Assembly: GCA_003153575.1 (NCBI GenBank)
Contig: PLZW01000001.1
Coordinates: 235,229-284,540, forward strand
DNA length: 49,312 bases
Reading direction: 5' to 3'
Source of the DNA: Acidimicrobiaceae bacterium
Lineage (GTDB): Bacteria; Actinomycetota; Acidimicrobiia; Acidimicrobiales; RAAP-2
The position numbers and the translations under genes are program-made. Below the pieces are notes generated by a model. That model was not told where the DNA came from, did no database searches, and was given only the letters and a program-made list of their open reading frames with translations. Positions 16,880 to 25,892 of this stretch are shown here, one piece after another. The first letter of the stretch is position 1; each line of letters begins with the position of its first letter.

Positions 16880-17194
16880 GTGCCCCTTACCAAGACCGAC
16901 CTGATTGCCGCCGTCGCCGCCCATACCGGGTCGACCTCCAAGGACGTCGCCACCGTGCTCGGTGGACTCGAGGACGTCATCACCGCCACCGTGGCGAAGG
17001 GCGAGAAGGTCGTCATCACCGGCTTCCTGACCTTCGACCGGGCGCAGCGTGCCGCTCGTACCGGGCGCAACCCGCAGACGGGCGAGGCCATCAAGATCAA
17101 GGCCTCGAAGAGCCCCAAGGTTTCTGCCGGCGCGTCCTTCAAGAAGGTCGTGAACGGTCAGGCCCCGGCCCCGAAGATCGCCAAGGCCAAGTAG
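16880..17194 (+). CDS. HU nucleoid protein, short form
   Basis: The 104-residue HU has the typical fold with TGFLTFDRAQRAARTGRNPQTGE as the DNA-binding arm and ends in PAPKIAKAK with no long basic tail. GTG 16880 is preceded by AAGGAG (16869-16874) with 5 nt spacing. It is the second HU in 13 kb; its helical half differs clearly from the tailed one, so they are old paralogues. The last codons AAG GCC AAG TAG form the first unit of a 17-bp tandem repeat. Confidence 0.95.
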   Translation: MPLTKTDLIAAVAAHTGSTSKDVATVLGGLEDVITATVAKGEKVVITGFLTFDRAQRAARTGRNPQTGEAIKIKASKSPKVSAGASFKKVVNGQAPAPKIAKAK

Positions 17195-17267
17195 TCACCA
17201 AGGCCGAGTAGTCACCAAGGCCGAGTAGTCACCAAGGCCGAGTAGTCACCAAGGCCGAGTAGTCCCG
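17183..17267 (+). repeat. 17-bp tandem repeat, five units, spanning the HU stop codon
   Basis: Unit AAGGCCGAGTAGTCACC. Units start at 17183, 17200, 17217, 17234 and 17251. The first has AAG in place of GAG and contains the last three codons and stop of HU. The last diverges in its final bases. Because 17 is not a multiple of 3, the TAG recurs in all frames, so any readthrough meets a stop. Confidence 0.95.
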
Positions 17268-17270
17268 AAG

Positions 17271-17309
17271 GAAGGGGCGGTCCGGGGCGCGTCCTCGGTC
17301 CGCCCCTTC
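17271..17309 (+). terminator. Terminator hairpin of short HU
   Basis: GAAGGGGCGG (17271-17280) pairs perfectly with CCGCCCCTTC (17300-17309) around a 19-nt loop, directly after the tandem repeat. No T-run follows. Confidence 0.6.
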
Positions 17310-17356
17310 GTCGCGTCAGGGGACGTCAGCCCCCGCCTCGACGTAGTGGGCCCGGA

Positions 17357-18202
17357 TCACAGCTGCCCGATGGCCTTGTGAGTCTGGGGCACCACCCGCA
17401 CCCGCGGATGGATCCGGAGTGCCCGCTCCTGGAACTCGAGCACTTGTCGGCCCGTCGGCGCCTCCGTGGCGTCTCCGAAGGGCGTGAGGGGTTGGAGGAA
17501 GACCTCGACCGGATCGTGCCTTCCGTCAGAGGCTGCGGCCACGAGGGCGATCCCGGCTTCGAACTCGTCGACGTCGGTGTCGGGGCCGATCACCACCTTG
17601 ACCCATGTGGTGGCGCCCGAGGCCAGTGCTTGGTCGAGGAACGTCGCCTGTGCGTCGGATGCCACCCGCTCGCCGTCGACGCTGGGCAATTTGAGGTCCA
17701 TGCTCACGTAGGCCAGGTGCCCGCCGAGCCGCTTCAGAGGCGGCACCAGGGTCCCGTTGGTCTCGAGCATCACCGGCCATCCCCGATCGGCGAACCGTTC
17801 CGCCAGTCGCTCCACCCGGGTCCCCTGCAGCAGGGGCTCGCCCCCCGTCAGGCTGATCGAATGATGGGGGACCCGGTCCCACAGGATGCCGACGGCGTCG
17901 ACCACCCGATCGATGGCCAAGGGGCTGTCCTCGACCGTCCAGTCGCGTCGCCCGGCCGTGGCCTCGACCCGGCACGGCCCGGGGGCGCGCTCGAGGGCCT
18001 CGGGCTGGTCGCAGTAGGTGCAGCGGATGTTGCACCCGGTGAGCCGCACGAACACCTGGCGCTCCCCGACCAGCGCCGCCTCGCCCTGGATGGCGCTGAA
18101 GATCTCCGACACCAGGATGTCCTCCGGGCCGGCGGGCCCCGCACCGGCCGGACCCGCCTTGGCCGGACCCGCATCGACCGGACGGTCGGCGATGTCGCTC
18201 AT
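17357..18202 (-). CDS. queE: 7-carboxy-7-deazaguanine synthase
   Basis: QueE is a radical SAM enzyme that contracts CPH4 to 7-carboxy-7-deazaguanine in preQ0 synthesis. The 281-residue product has the cluster motif CNIRCTYCD (C57, C61, C64), preceded by IFSAIQGE, then SLTGGEP and ETNGT. The N-terminal 27 residues are an Ala/Gly/Pro spacer. ATG 18202 overlaps the queC stop as ATGA. Last gene of queD-queC-queE. Confidence 0.95.
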   Translation of the reverse strand: MSDIADRPVDAGPAKAGPAGAGPAGPEDILVSEIFSAIQGEAALVGERQVFVRLTGCNIRCTYCDQPEALERAPGPCRVEATAGRRDWTVEDSPLAIDRVVDAVGILWDRVPHHSISLTGGEPLLQGTRVERLAERFADRGWPVMLETNGTLVPPLKRLGGHLAYVSMDLKLPSVDGERVASDAQATFLDQALASGATTWVKVVIGPDTDVDEFEAGIALVAAASDGRHDPVEVFLQPLTPFGDATEAPTGRQVLEFQERALRIHPRVRVVPQTHKAIGQL

Positions 18203-18861
18203 GCCAGGGCCGGGTCGGCCACGCCGGCCGCCGCGAACCCTCGGGCCCGCAGCTCGCAGGCGTCGCACGTCCCGCACGGACGGTCCCCGCCGAGGTAGCA
18301 CGACCAGGTCAGCTGCAGCGGGGCGTCGTGGGCCACGCCGAGTCGGACGATGGCCTCCTTGGTGCACCCGATGAGCGGAGTGCGTAACTCGACCGGGTTG
18401 CCTTCGACGCCCCGCTTCTGCCCGGTGCGGGCCACCCCCCGGAACGCCTCGATGAATTCGGGACGGCAGTCCGGGTAGCCGGAGTAGTCCACGGCGTTGA
18501 CTCCGATCCAGACGGCGTCGAGGTCCCGGGCCTCGGCGACGCCCAGGGCCACGGCCAGGAAGATGCTGTTGCGGGCCGGCACGTAGGTCGCCGGGATCCC
18601 GTCCCCGGCACCGGCCGCCGGCACGTCGATCGCCGGGTCGGTGAGGGCGGAGCCGCCCCATGCCGAGGTGTCGAGGCGCACGACGAGGTGCTCGCCGCCG
18701 TAGTGGCCGGCGACGCCGGCGGCCCGGTCGAGCTCGACCCGGTGGCGCTGGCCGTAGTCGAAGGTGAGGGCCAGGGGAGGCGAGCCAGTCTCCGCGGCGG
18801 CCAGTGCCATGCACACCGTCGAGTCGAGGCCGCCGGACAGCACCACCAGATGACCCGGCAC
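18199..18861 (-). CDS. queC: 7-cyano-7-deazaguanine (preQ0) synthase
   Basis: QueC converts 7-carboxy-7-deazaguanine to preQ0 using ATP and ammonia. The 220-residue product has the PP-loop LSGGLDSTV (8-16), YVPARNSIFLAVA, and the zinc site CYLGGDRPCGTCDAC near 188-202. GTG 18861 is 2 nt after the queD stop; the longer open frame upstream is the shadow of queD. Confidence 0.95.
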   Translation of the reverse strand: MPGHLVVLSGGLDSTVCMALAAAETGSPPLALTFDYGQRHRVELDRAAGVAGHYGGEHLVVRLDTSAWGGSALTDPAIDVPAAGAGDGIPATYVPARNSIFLAVALGVAEARDLDAVWIGVNAVDYSGYPDCRPEFIEAFRGVARTGQKRGVEGNPVELRTPLIGCTKEAIVRLGVAHDAPLQLTWSCYLGGDRPCGTCDACELRARGFAAAGVADPALA

Positions 18862-18863
18862 AG

Positions 18864-19232
18864 TCAGTCCGCGGCGGCCGGCGCCAGGTCGACCCACGAG
18901 TCGGTGGTCTCCCACAGACGGAGGGCGGCGAGGTCGAGCCCGGCTCCGGTGAGCAATTCCCAGGCCCGCCGGGCCAGCAGCTCGGCGGTGGGGTTGTCGA
19001 GTACTTCGTTCAGGTCCCGATGGTCCCAGACGTCGATCACCTCGGTGCGGACCACCTCCTGGAGGGTGTCGAAGTCCATGACGACACCGTTGGCGTCCAG
19101 CGGACCTTCCACCGACACGTCGAGCCGGTAGGAGTGACCATGGAGATTGCGGCATTTCCCGGGGTGCCACACCAGTCGATGAGCGGCCTCGAACGTGAAG
19201 GTGCACGTGACTCGGGTGCGCGGCGCGGGCAT
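18864..19232 (-). CDS. queD: 6-carboxytetrahydropterin synthase (QueD)
   Basis: QueD makes 6-carboxy-5,6,7,8-tetrahydropterin from dihydroneopterin triphosphate, the first committed preQ0 step. The 122-residue product has the catalytic Cys27 and zinc ligands in FEAAHRL (H18) and LHGHSY (H31, H33), and WDHRDLN near 69-75. ATG 19232 heads the operon. Its 79-bp gap to the divergent kgd start must hold both promoters. No folE, queF or tgt is in the window, so the end product (queuosine or a DNA 7-deazaguanine) is open. Confidence 0.93.
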   Translation of the reverse strand: MPAPRTRVTCTFTFEAAHRLVWHPGKCRNLHGHSYRLDVSVEGPLDANGVVMDFDTLQEVVRTEVIDVWDHRDLNEVLDNPTAELLARRAWELLTGAGLDLAALRLWETTDSWVDLAPAAAD

Positions 19233-19311
19233 ACGACCGACGCTACTCGGCGTCCCGCGGACCCTCGGCGCCCGCCCTCGGAAGCTGTCGCCCCCAGTAA
19301 GCTGGACATCA

Positions 19312-22300
19312 ATGGACAGCGCAGGTGTTGGAGACGCGGTGGTGCAGAGTCCGCGCCAGGACGGGAAGGCGGCGGGCGGGACCGGGGCGTTCGGTCCCAA
19401 CGCCTGGCTGGTGGAGGACATGTACGAGCGGTATCTGGCCGACCCCTCGTCGGTGTCGGCCTCATGGCAGGAGTTCCTCGCCGACTACCGCCCGGCGGGT
19501 CCGTACGCGGCTGCACCAGGCGCCGCCCCACCTGCGACCGCCCCACCTCCGCCCGCTCCTACTGCGTCGCCGACCGCCGCGTCCCCGCCACCGACCACTG
19601 CATCCCCGCCGCCGACCACCGCCGCCGACGGGGCCACACCGCTGCGCGGCGCGGCCGCCCGCATCGTGGCCAACATGGAGGCATCCCTCGGTGTGCCCAC
19701 CGCCACCAGTGTGCGGGTCGTGCCGGCCAAGCTCCTCGAGGTCAACCGGACCATCATCAACAACCAGTTGCGTCGTACCACCGGCGGCAAGGTCAGCTTC
19801 ACCCACCTCATCGGCTTCGCCGTGGTCAAGGGGCTCGGCGCCGTCCCGTCGATGAACGCCGCATTCGTGGCCGATGTCGACGGCAAGGGCACCCCCGGGG
19901 TCCTCCGCCACCAGCACGTCGGGCTCGGACTGGCCGTGGACGTCGAGAAGGGGAGCGGGCGGACCCTCCTCGTGCCGTGCATCGTCGATGCCGACACCCG
20001 GGACTTCCAGAGCTTCGTCGGGGCCTACGAGGACCTGATCCGCAAGATCCACACCAACAAGATCGCCCCCGACGACTTTGCCGGGACCACCGTGACGCTC
20101 ACCAATCCGGGCACCATCGGCACGGTGCAGTCCGTGCCCCGGCTGATGCCCGGCCAAGGGGTCATCGTGGGCGTGGGCGCCCTCGGCGTGCCGTCGGGAT
20201 TCGAGGCCGCCGACCCCCGTATGCTGGCAGAGCTCGGCGTGGGCAAGACGGTGACCATCACCTCGACCTACGACCACCGGATCATCCAGGGGGCCGAGTC
20301 GGGACTGTTCCTGGCCCGGGTGTCCGAGTGCCTGATGGGTGGCCACGGATTCTACGAGGAGGTGTTCGAGTCGCTCGGCATCCCTTACGAGCCGGTCACC
20401 TGGCAGCAGGACGACAACTCGGCCGTCGAGGACTCCGACGGCGGCCACGAACGGCTCGTCAAGCAGAACCACGTGCAGACCCTGGTCAACATGTACCGGG
20501 TCCGCGGGCACCTGATCGCCCACCTCGACCCGCTGGACGCCGAGCCCGTCGACCTGCACCCCGAGCTCGACCCGCTCCACTACGGCCTCACCATCTGGGA
20601 CCTGCCCCGGCTCTTCGTGGCCGACGGCCTGGCCGGCAAACAGCTGGCCACGCTCGACGAGATCCTCTCGGTGCTGCGCGACGCCTACTGCCGGACGCTC
20701 GGCATCGAGTACATGCACATCCAGGACCCCGACCAGAAGCGTTGGATCCAGCAGCACGTGGAGGGTGTGCCGGCCACCGCCGGCCCCGACGAGCAGCGTC
20801 ACATCCTCGACCGCCTCAATGCGGCCGAGGTCTTCGAGCGCTTCCTCCACACCCGTTACGTGGGTCAGAAGCGCTTCGGCCTCGAGGGGGCCGAGTCGGC
20901 CATCGTCATCCTCGACGCCATCTTGAACGAGGCGGTCACCGAAGGCCTCCACGAGTCGGTCATGGGCATGTCCCACCGTGGCCGGTTGAACGTCCTGGCC
21001 AACATCGTCGGGAAGTCCTACGGCGAGATCTTCGGGGAGTTCGAGGGCAACCTCGACCCCGACTCGGTCCAGGGCTCGGGCGACGTGAAGTACCACAAGG
21101 GTGCCCACGGACGATTCGTCGGACGGTCGGGCGGCACCATCCCGCTGACCATGGCGTCCAACCCCTCCCACCTCGAGGCGGTCGACCCGGTCGTCGTGGG
21201 CATGGCCCGGGCCCGACAGGACGCGCTGGGGGGCGAGCGGGGGAGCGGCCCCCGGCTCGTGGACGGGCCGGGCGCCCCGTTCCCGGTCCTGCCGATCCTG
21301 CTCCACGGCGACGCGGCCTTCGCCGGGCAGGGCGTGGTGGCCGAGACGCTGAACCTGTCCGGTCTGGCCGGCTACCGCACGGGCGGAACGATCCACGTGG
21401 TCATCAACAACCAGCTGGGGTTCACCACGGCACCCGAGGCGGCACGCAGCTCGGTGTACCCGACCGACGTCGCCAAGATGGTCCAGGCCCCGATCTTCCA
21501 CGTCAACGGCGACGACCCCGAGGCGTGTGCCCGGGCGGCACGGCTGGCTTTCGGCTTCCGTCAGGCGTTCCACAAGGACGTGGTCATCGACATGGTCTGC
21601 TACCGCCGCTACGGCCACAACGAAGGGGACGACCCGAGTTATACGCAGCCGATCATGTACGCCCTGATCGACGCCAAGCGCTCGGTGCGCAAGCTGTACA
21701 CCGAGGCGCTGGTGCGTCGCGGCGACATCTCCTTGGAGGAGGCCGAACAGGCGCTCGACGACTTCTCGGCCCGGCTGCAGGCCGCCCTCGACGAGACCCG
21801 GGCCGAGGCCGAGGAGGCGCCGGCCGGGCCCCTCACCCTCCCCACCTACATCCAGCCGGATCAGACCATCCCCCGGGTGGAGACCGGCATCGAGCCCGAG
21901 ACGGTCGCCCTGTTGGCCAACACGGTGCGGTCGGTGCCGGAGGGCTTCGTCCTGCACCCGAAGTTGGCCCGCCAGTTCGAGCAACGCGACAAGATGGTGG
22001 CCGACGGCGAGATCGACTGGGCGCTCGGCGAGGCGCTGGCCTTCGGCTCGCTCCTCCTCGAAGGGACCAATGTCCGGGTGACGGGCCAGGACACCCGTCG
22101 GGGGACCTTCTCCCACCGGCACGCCGTCCTGGTCGACCACGAGACCGGGGCCGAGCACGTGCCGCTCGCAGGCCTCGGGGGTGGCCGGTTCACCATCCGG
22201 GACTCGCTCCTGTCCGAGTATGCGTGCGTCGGCTTCGAATACGGCTACTCAGTCGAGGCCCCGGACGCCCTGGTGGCCTGGGAGGCCCAGTTCGGCGACT

Positions 22301-23049
22301 TCTGGAACGGCGCGGAGATCATCGTCGACAACTTCCTCGTGGCCGCCGAGGACAAGTGGGGCCAGACGTCGGGGCTCGTCCTGCTGTTGCCCCACGGCTA
22401 CGAGGGCCAGGGGCCCGAGCACTCCTCGGCTCGGATCGAGCGCTTCCTCACCTTGTGCGCCCGTGGGAACCTCCGGGTGGCGGAGCCGACCACGGCGGCC
22501 CAGTACTTCCACCTGATGCGGGCCCAGGTCCGCATCCCGGACCGCAAACCGCTGATCGTGTTCACCCCGAAGTCCCTGCTGCGGGCCCGCCAGTCCCGCT
22601 CGCCTGTCGCGGCGTTCACCTCGGGCTCCTTCGCGGAAGTCCTCGACGACCCGGCCGCCGGCGCCGACGGGTTCGACCCATCGTTGGTGGACCGGGTCGT
22701 GCTGTGCACGGGCAAAGTGGCCTTCGACGCCCTGGCCCGACGTGACGAGCTGGGCGACGCCGGCACCCATGTGGCGGTGGTGCGCCTCGAGCAGCTCTAC
22801 CCGTGGCCCAAGGACACGTTGGCCGACGTGTTGCGCGGGTACCCACAGGCCGAGGAGGTGGTGTGGTTGCAGGAGGAGCCCGAGAACATGGGGGCGTGGA
22901 ACTTCGTCCACAGCCGCCTCCACCGGCTGCTCCGCCATTCGCACATCCTCCGCCACGTCAGCCGGGCCGAGTCGGCCAGCTCCGCCTCGGGCAGCGTCGC
23001 CTTGCACCGGCTCGAGCAGGAGGACCTGCTGGTGCGCGCGGTCGGCTGA
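19312..23049 (+). CDS. kgd: Multifunctional 2-oxoglutarate decarboxylase / dehydrogenase E1-E2
   Basis: Kgd works in the TCA cycle as 2-oxoglutarate decarboxylase, dehydrogenase subunit and 2-hydroxy-3-oxoadipate synthase. The 1245-residue product matches the actinobacterial layout: an N-terminal E1 helix (PNAWLVEDMYERYL), an Ala/Pro/Thr-rich linker, an E2-like acyltransferase domain with TYDHRIIQGAESG (Y320 on), then the ThDP E1 domain with GDAAFAGQG near 666, NGDDPEAC and the transketolase-like C-terminus. There is no lipoyl domain, so lipoyl groups must come in trans. ATG 19312 is chosen by alignment; its ribosome binding site is weak. Confidence 0.96.
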   Translation: MDSAGVGDAVVQSPRQDGKAAGGTGAFGPNAWLVEDMYERYLADPSSVSASWQEFLADYRPAGPYAAAPGAAPPATAPPPPAPTASPTAASPPPTTASPPPTTAADGATPLRGAAARIVANMEASLGVPTATSVRVVPAKLLEVNRTIINNQLRRTTGGKVSFTHLIGFAVVKGLGAVPSMNAAFVADVDGKGTPGVLRHQHVGLGLAVDVEKGSGRTLLVPCIVDADTRDFQSFVGAYEDLIRKIHTNKIAPDDFAGTTVTLTNPGTIGTVQSVPRLMPGQGVIVGVGALGVPSGFEAADPRMLAELGVGKTVTITSTYDHRIIQGAESGLFLARVSECLMGGHGFYEEVFESLGIPYEPVTWQQDDNSAVEDSDGGHERLVKQNHVQTLVNMYRVRGHLIAHLDPLDAEPVDLHPELDPLHYGLTIWDLPRLFVADGLAGKQLATLDEILSVLRDAYCRTLGIEYMHIQDPDQKRWIQQHVEGVPATAGPDEQRHILDRLNAAEVFERFLHTRYVGQKRFGLEGAESAIVILDAILNEAVTEGLHESVMGMSHRGRLNVLANIVGKSYGEIFGEFEGNLDPDSVQGSGDVKYHKGAHGRFVGRSGGTIPLTMASNPSHLEAVDPVVVGMARARQDALGGERGSGPRLVDGPGAPFPVLPILLHGDAAFAGQGVVAETLNLSGLAGYRTGGTIHVVINNQLGFTTAPEAARSSVYPTDVAKMVQAPIFHVNGDDPEACARAARLAFGFRQAFHKDVVIDMVCYRRYGHNEGDDPSYTQPIMYALIDAKRSVRKLYTEALVRRGDISLEEAEQALDDFSARLQAALDETRAEAEEAPAGPLTLPTYIQPDQTIPRVETGIEPETVALLANTVRSVPEGFVLHPKLARQFEQRDKMVADGEIDWALGEALAFGSLLLEGTNVRVTGQDTRRGTFSHRHAVLVDHETGAEHVPLAGLGGGRFTIRDSLLSEYACVGFEYGYSVEAPDALVAWEAQFGDFWNGAEIIVDNFLVAAEDKWGQTSGLVLLLPHGYEGQGPEHSSARIERFLTLCARGNLRVAEPTTAAQYFHLMRAQVRIPDRKPLIVFTPKSLLRARQSRSPVAAFTSGSFAEVLDDPAAGADGFDPSLVDRVVLCTGKVAFDALARRDELGDAGTHVAVVRLEQLYPWPKDTLADVLRGYPQAEEVVWLQEEPENMGAWNFVHSRLHRLLRHSHILRHVSRAESASSASGSVALHRLEQEDLLVRAVG

Positions 23050-23067
23050 GCCTGCCGCGGCCGGGCT

Positions 23068-24414
23068 TCAGTCGAGGAAGTCGCGGGCGAGGCCCATCCA
23101 CATCTCGGTCGACAGGCGCAGCGACTCGACGTCGACCCGCTCGTCGATCCCGTGGAACATGGCCCCGTACTGCTCGAACCCGATGGCCGTGCTGTGCAGC
23201 CCGAAGCCGTAGGAGACGGAGCCGAGCGTACGGGTGTAGCGGGCGTCGGTGGCCCCGACGGTCAGGAAGGGCACGGTCGTCGCACCCGGGTAGAAGACCT
23301 GACTCACCCGCTGGATGGCGTCCCACAGCGGGGTGTCGATGGGCGAGGTCGATGCCGGTTCCTCGGACTGGAAGGCGATCTCCACGCTGTCGGCCAGGTC
23401 GCCCAGGACGTCGTCCAACATGGCCCGCACGTCACCGGTCTCCCATCCCGGCAGGGCCCGGATGTCCACCTCGAGTTCGACCCGGTCGGGGATCATGTTG
23501 ACCTTCGACCCGGCCCGCATGATGGTCGGTGCCATGGTGGTGTGGGTGCAGGCGTGGGCCTGGCGGGCCAGGCCCACCAGGGGCAGCTCGTCGCAGAAGG
23601 CGTCGATCCGGTCGGGGTCGAGGAAGGGCTCGGACAGCTCAGCCGGGAACCCGAGGCCGCCGATGAACCGGGTCCAGGCCTCGTGCAACTCGGCCTGAGG
23701 ACGGTATTCGTCGATCCGCCGGACCACTTCGGCCGCCTTGACCAGTGCGTTGTCGGTGCGCAGGGGTTGGCTGCCGTGGCCCGGCGTTCCCTTGACGGTC
23801 AGGATGCACCAGAACACGCCCTTCTCGCCGACGATCACCGGCAGCCGGGGCAGGCCGTCGGCTCCGTTCATCGGGAACCCCCCGGACTCGGTGATCACGT
23901 AGTCGGTGCGGATGTCGTCACCGGCGTGGGCGCACAGCCACCTCGCCCCGAAGGTCGAGAGGGCTTCCTCGTCCGCCACTGCGATGTAGGTGAGGTCGCC
24001 CTTGGGCCGGAACCCGCTGAGGGCCAGGTGCCGTATGCCGGTCGCCATGGTCGTGGTCAGATTCAGCATGTCGATGGCCCCGCGTCCCCACACTTCGCCG
24101 TCGATCAGCTCGCCGCCGAAGGGATCGTGGGTCCAGTCGGCCGGGTTGGCCGGAACCACGTCGGTGTGGCCGAGCAACGTCAGCGACGGGGCGGTCGGGT
24201 CGGAACCGGCGAGTCGGGCCACCAACGACGTGCGCCCAGGTGCTGGCTCGTAGGTCTCCATCTCCACCCCGGAGCCCTCGAGGTAGCCCTCCAGGAGCTC
24301 GGCGCTGCGCTGCTCCTGGCCCGATCCGGGTGTGCCGTCGTTCACGCACCCGTTCCGGATCAGGTGCTGGAGGAGGTCGGTGGCTTCGGCGGCTCGCTGG
24401 GTGTCGGTCGTCAC
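23068..24414 (-). CDS. M20-family metallopeptidase / deacylase
   Basis: The 448-residue protein has the two-zinc set of M20 enzymes: H83 and D85 (LGHTDVV), bridging D115 (GRGAIDM), the base pair E149-E150 (ADEEA), E176 (TESGG) and H421 (FHGIDE), plus a dimerisation domain with GTPGHGSQP. Members cleave dipeptides or N-acyl amino acids; the length and ArgE/DapE/CPG2-like layout do not fix the substrate. GTG 24414 is the only sensible start. Confidence 0.92.
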   Translation of the reverse strand: MTTDTQRAAEATDLLQHLIRNGCVNDGTPGSGQEQRSAELLEGYLEGSGVEMETYEPAPGRTSLVARLAGSDPTAPSLTLLGHTDVVPANPADWTHDPFGGELIDGEVWGRGAIDMLNLTTTMATGIRHLALSGFRPKGDLTYIAVADEEALSTFGARWLCAHAGDDIRTDYVITESGGFPMNGADGLPRLPVIVGEKGVFWCILTVKGTPGHGSQPLRTDNALVKAAEVVRRIDEYRPQAELHEAWTRFIGGLGFPAELSEPFLDPDRIDAFCDELPLVGLARQAHACTHTTMAPTIMRAGSKVNMIPDRVELEVDIRALPGWETGDVRAMLDDVLGDLADSVEIAFQSEEPASTSPIDTPLWDAIQRVSQVFYPGATTVPFLTVGATDARYTRTLGSVSYGFGLHSTAIGFEQYGAMFHGIDERVDVESLRLSTEMWMGLARDFLD

Positions 24415-24541
24415 GAAGTCGATCCTATGGTCCCGTCGACGCCCCGTACCGGTGGGCCGGTCCCGCCCGACGTCCGGCCGCCCACCGTGCCCGGGGGCAT
24501 GAACGGAGCTCCCCCGGTCAGGTGGTTGACTGGATGCACTT

Positions 24542-25834
24542 ATGGAATCCCAAACCCCGGCGCGGCGGCGCATCGTCGTCGACGGATCCAATCTTGCAAC
24601 TGAGGGTCGCACTCTGCCCAGTCTGGCCCAGCTGAGCGAGGCGATCGACACGTTCCTGGAGGAGCACCCGGGATTCAAGGCCGAGGACGTCACCGTGGTC
24701 GTCGATGCCTCCTTCGGCCACCGGATCGACCCGTTGGAGGTCAAGGACTTCGAGCAGGCCATCGAGCACGGCGAGATGGTGACGCCACCGGCCGGAGCTG
24801 TAGGGCGGGGCGACGGTTTCATTCTGCGGATTGCCGAGAAGTCGGGTGCACTCGTCCTGTCCAACGACTCGTTCCAGGAGTTCCACGCGGAACGGCCGTG
24901 GCTGTTCGAGCCGGGCCGTCTCATCGGTGGGAAACCGGTGCCCGGTGTGGGATGGGTCTTCACCCCCCGTACACCGGTCCGCGGACCCCGGAGTCGATCC
25001 GTCACCGCCCAGTCCAAGCGCGAGGCCAAGGCGGCGATCGCGGCCACCGACGGCGATGTCGAAACGGAGTCGCCCGACGAGGTGGCCGAGCGGCCGAAGC
25101 CGTCCCGTCGTCGCCGCTCCGCCAAGGCGGCGGCCGCGAACGAGCCGGCACCGGTGACGTCCGACACGGCCGATGCCCACGACGCCTACGAGGCGCTCGA
25201 CGGTCGGGCCGCCAGGACCACCAAGGCGACCAAGAAGGCCGCCAAGGTGGCGGCAGCCACCACGGCCACGAAGCCGGCCAAGGCCACCAAGGCGACCAAG
25301 AAGGCCGCCAAGACGCTCCCTACCGGGGACGCGGACGCACCGGCCAAGGAGGCGAAGGTCACCAAGGCGGCAAAGGTGACGAAGGCCACGAAGGCGACGA
25401 AGGCCACCAAGGCGGCAAAAGCCACCAAGGCGACAAAGACGACGAAGGCGACGAAGGCGACGAAGACCGCCAAGGTCGCCAAGGCCACCAAGGCGGCCAA
25501 GGAGACCGGTGCAGCAGTCGTTACCGACGACGCGGCCGACGGCCGACGGCGCCGGGACGTCCCGGTGGGCGAAGCCCTCAACGACCCGATGACCTTCATC
25601 ACCTTTGTGGCCGACCACGCGGTCGGCAGTACGTTCGAGGGGGAGGTGGTCTCGTTCACGTCGCACGGTGCCCACGTCGAGGTGGGCGGCATGCTCTGCC
25701 ACATCCCGTTGCGCAACCTCGGCGACCCACCGCCGCAGAAGGCGCGATCCGTACTCACCAAGGGCGAGTCCCGGACCTTCGAGCTGGTAGCCCTCGACGC
25801 CCCTCGGCGGCGGGCCGAACTGACGCTGCCGTGA
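24542..25834 (+). CDS. NYN (Regnase/Zc3h12a-like) ribonuclease fused to Lys-rich repeat and S1-like domain
   Basis: Residues 10-145 form a PIN-like NYN nuclease: VVDGSN (D14), VVVDASFG (D55), GRGDGF (D91) and VLSNDSF (N108, D109) give the acidic centre found in Zc3h12a-type RNases. Residues 150-220 are charged and flexible. Residues 222-320 are an almost pure KAT/AAK repeat like an H1 tail. Residues 361-430 look like an S1-type RNA-binding beta barrel (GSTFEGEVVSFTSHGAHVEV). The three parts suggest an RNA endonuclease held on RNA or nucleoid; no function is known to me for this arrangement. It stands alone, with no clear ribosome binding site. Confidence 0.8.
   Translation: MESQTPARRRIVVDGSNLATEGRTLPSLAQLSEAIDTFLEEHPGFKAEDVTVVVDASFGHRIDPLEVKDFEQAIEHGEMVTPPAGAVGRGDGFILRIAEKSGALVLSNDSFQEFHAERPWLFEPGRLIGGKPVPGVGWVFTPRTPVRGPRSRSVTAQSKREAKAAIAATDGDVETESPDEVAERPKPSRRRRSAKAAAANEPAPVTSDTADAHDAYEALDGRAARTTKATKKAAKVAAATTATKPAKATKATKKAAKTLPTGDADAPAKEAKVTKAAKVTKATKATKATKAAKATKATKTTKATKATKTAKVAKATKAAKETGAAVVTDDAADGRRRRDVPVGEALNDPMTFITFVADHAVGSTFEGEVVSFTSHGAHVEVGGMLCHIPLRNLGDPPPQKARSVLTKGESRTFELVALDAPRRRAELTLP
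25205..25501 (+). repeat. Lys-Ala-Thr codon repeats inside the NYN-S1 gene
   Basis: About 99 codons of degenerate 9-bp units (AAG GCS ACS and variants) encode KATKATK/KAAK. Third-position variation shows this is protein-selected, not a fresh microsatellite. Confidence 0.9.
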
Positions 25835-25892
25835 CCTCCCCGCTGAGGCGGGGGCCCGACGCCGACCCGAGCGGCCGGTAACCTCACTGCTC

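Noticed and set aside
17183..17267. CRISPR-like array
   Set aside because: Units are 17 bp with no spacers and include a gene end; it is a simple tandem repeat.
19462..22158. 898-codon open frame opposite kgd
   Set aside because: High-GC antisense shadow; the plus-strand Kgd has continuous homology and the antisense product is low-complexity Val/Gly/Arg without known motifs.
25205..25501. Separate histone H1-like gene in the KAT repeat
   Set aside because: No internal ribosome binding site and ATG here, unlike the HU tail; the repeat is continuous with both flanking domains.
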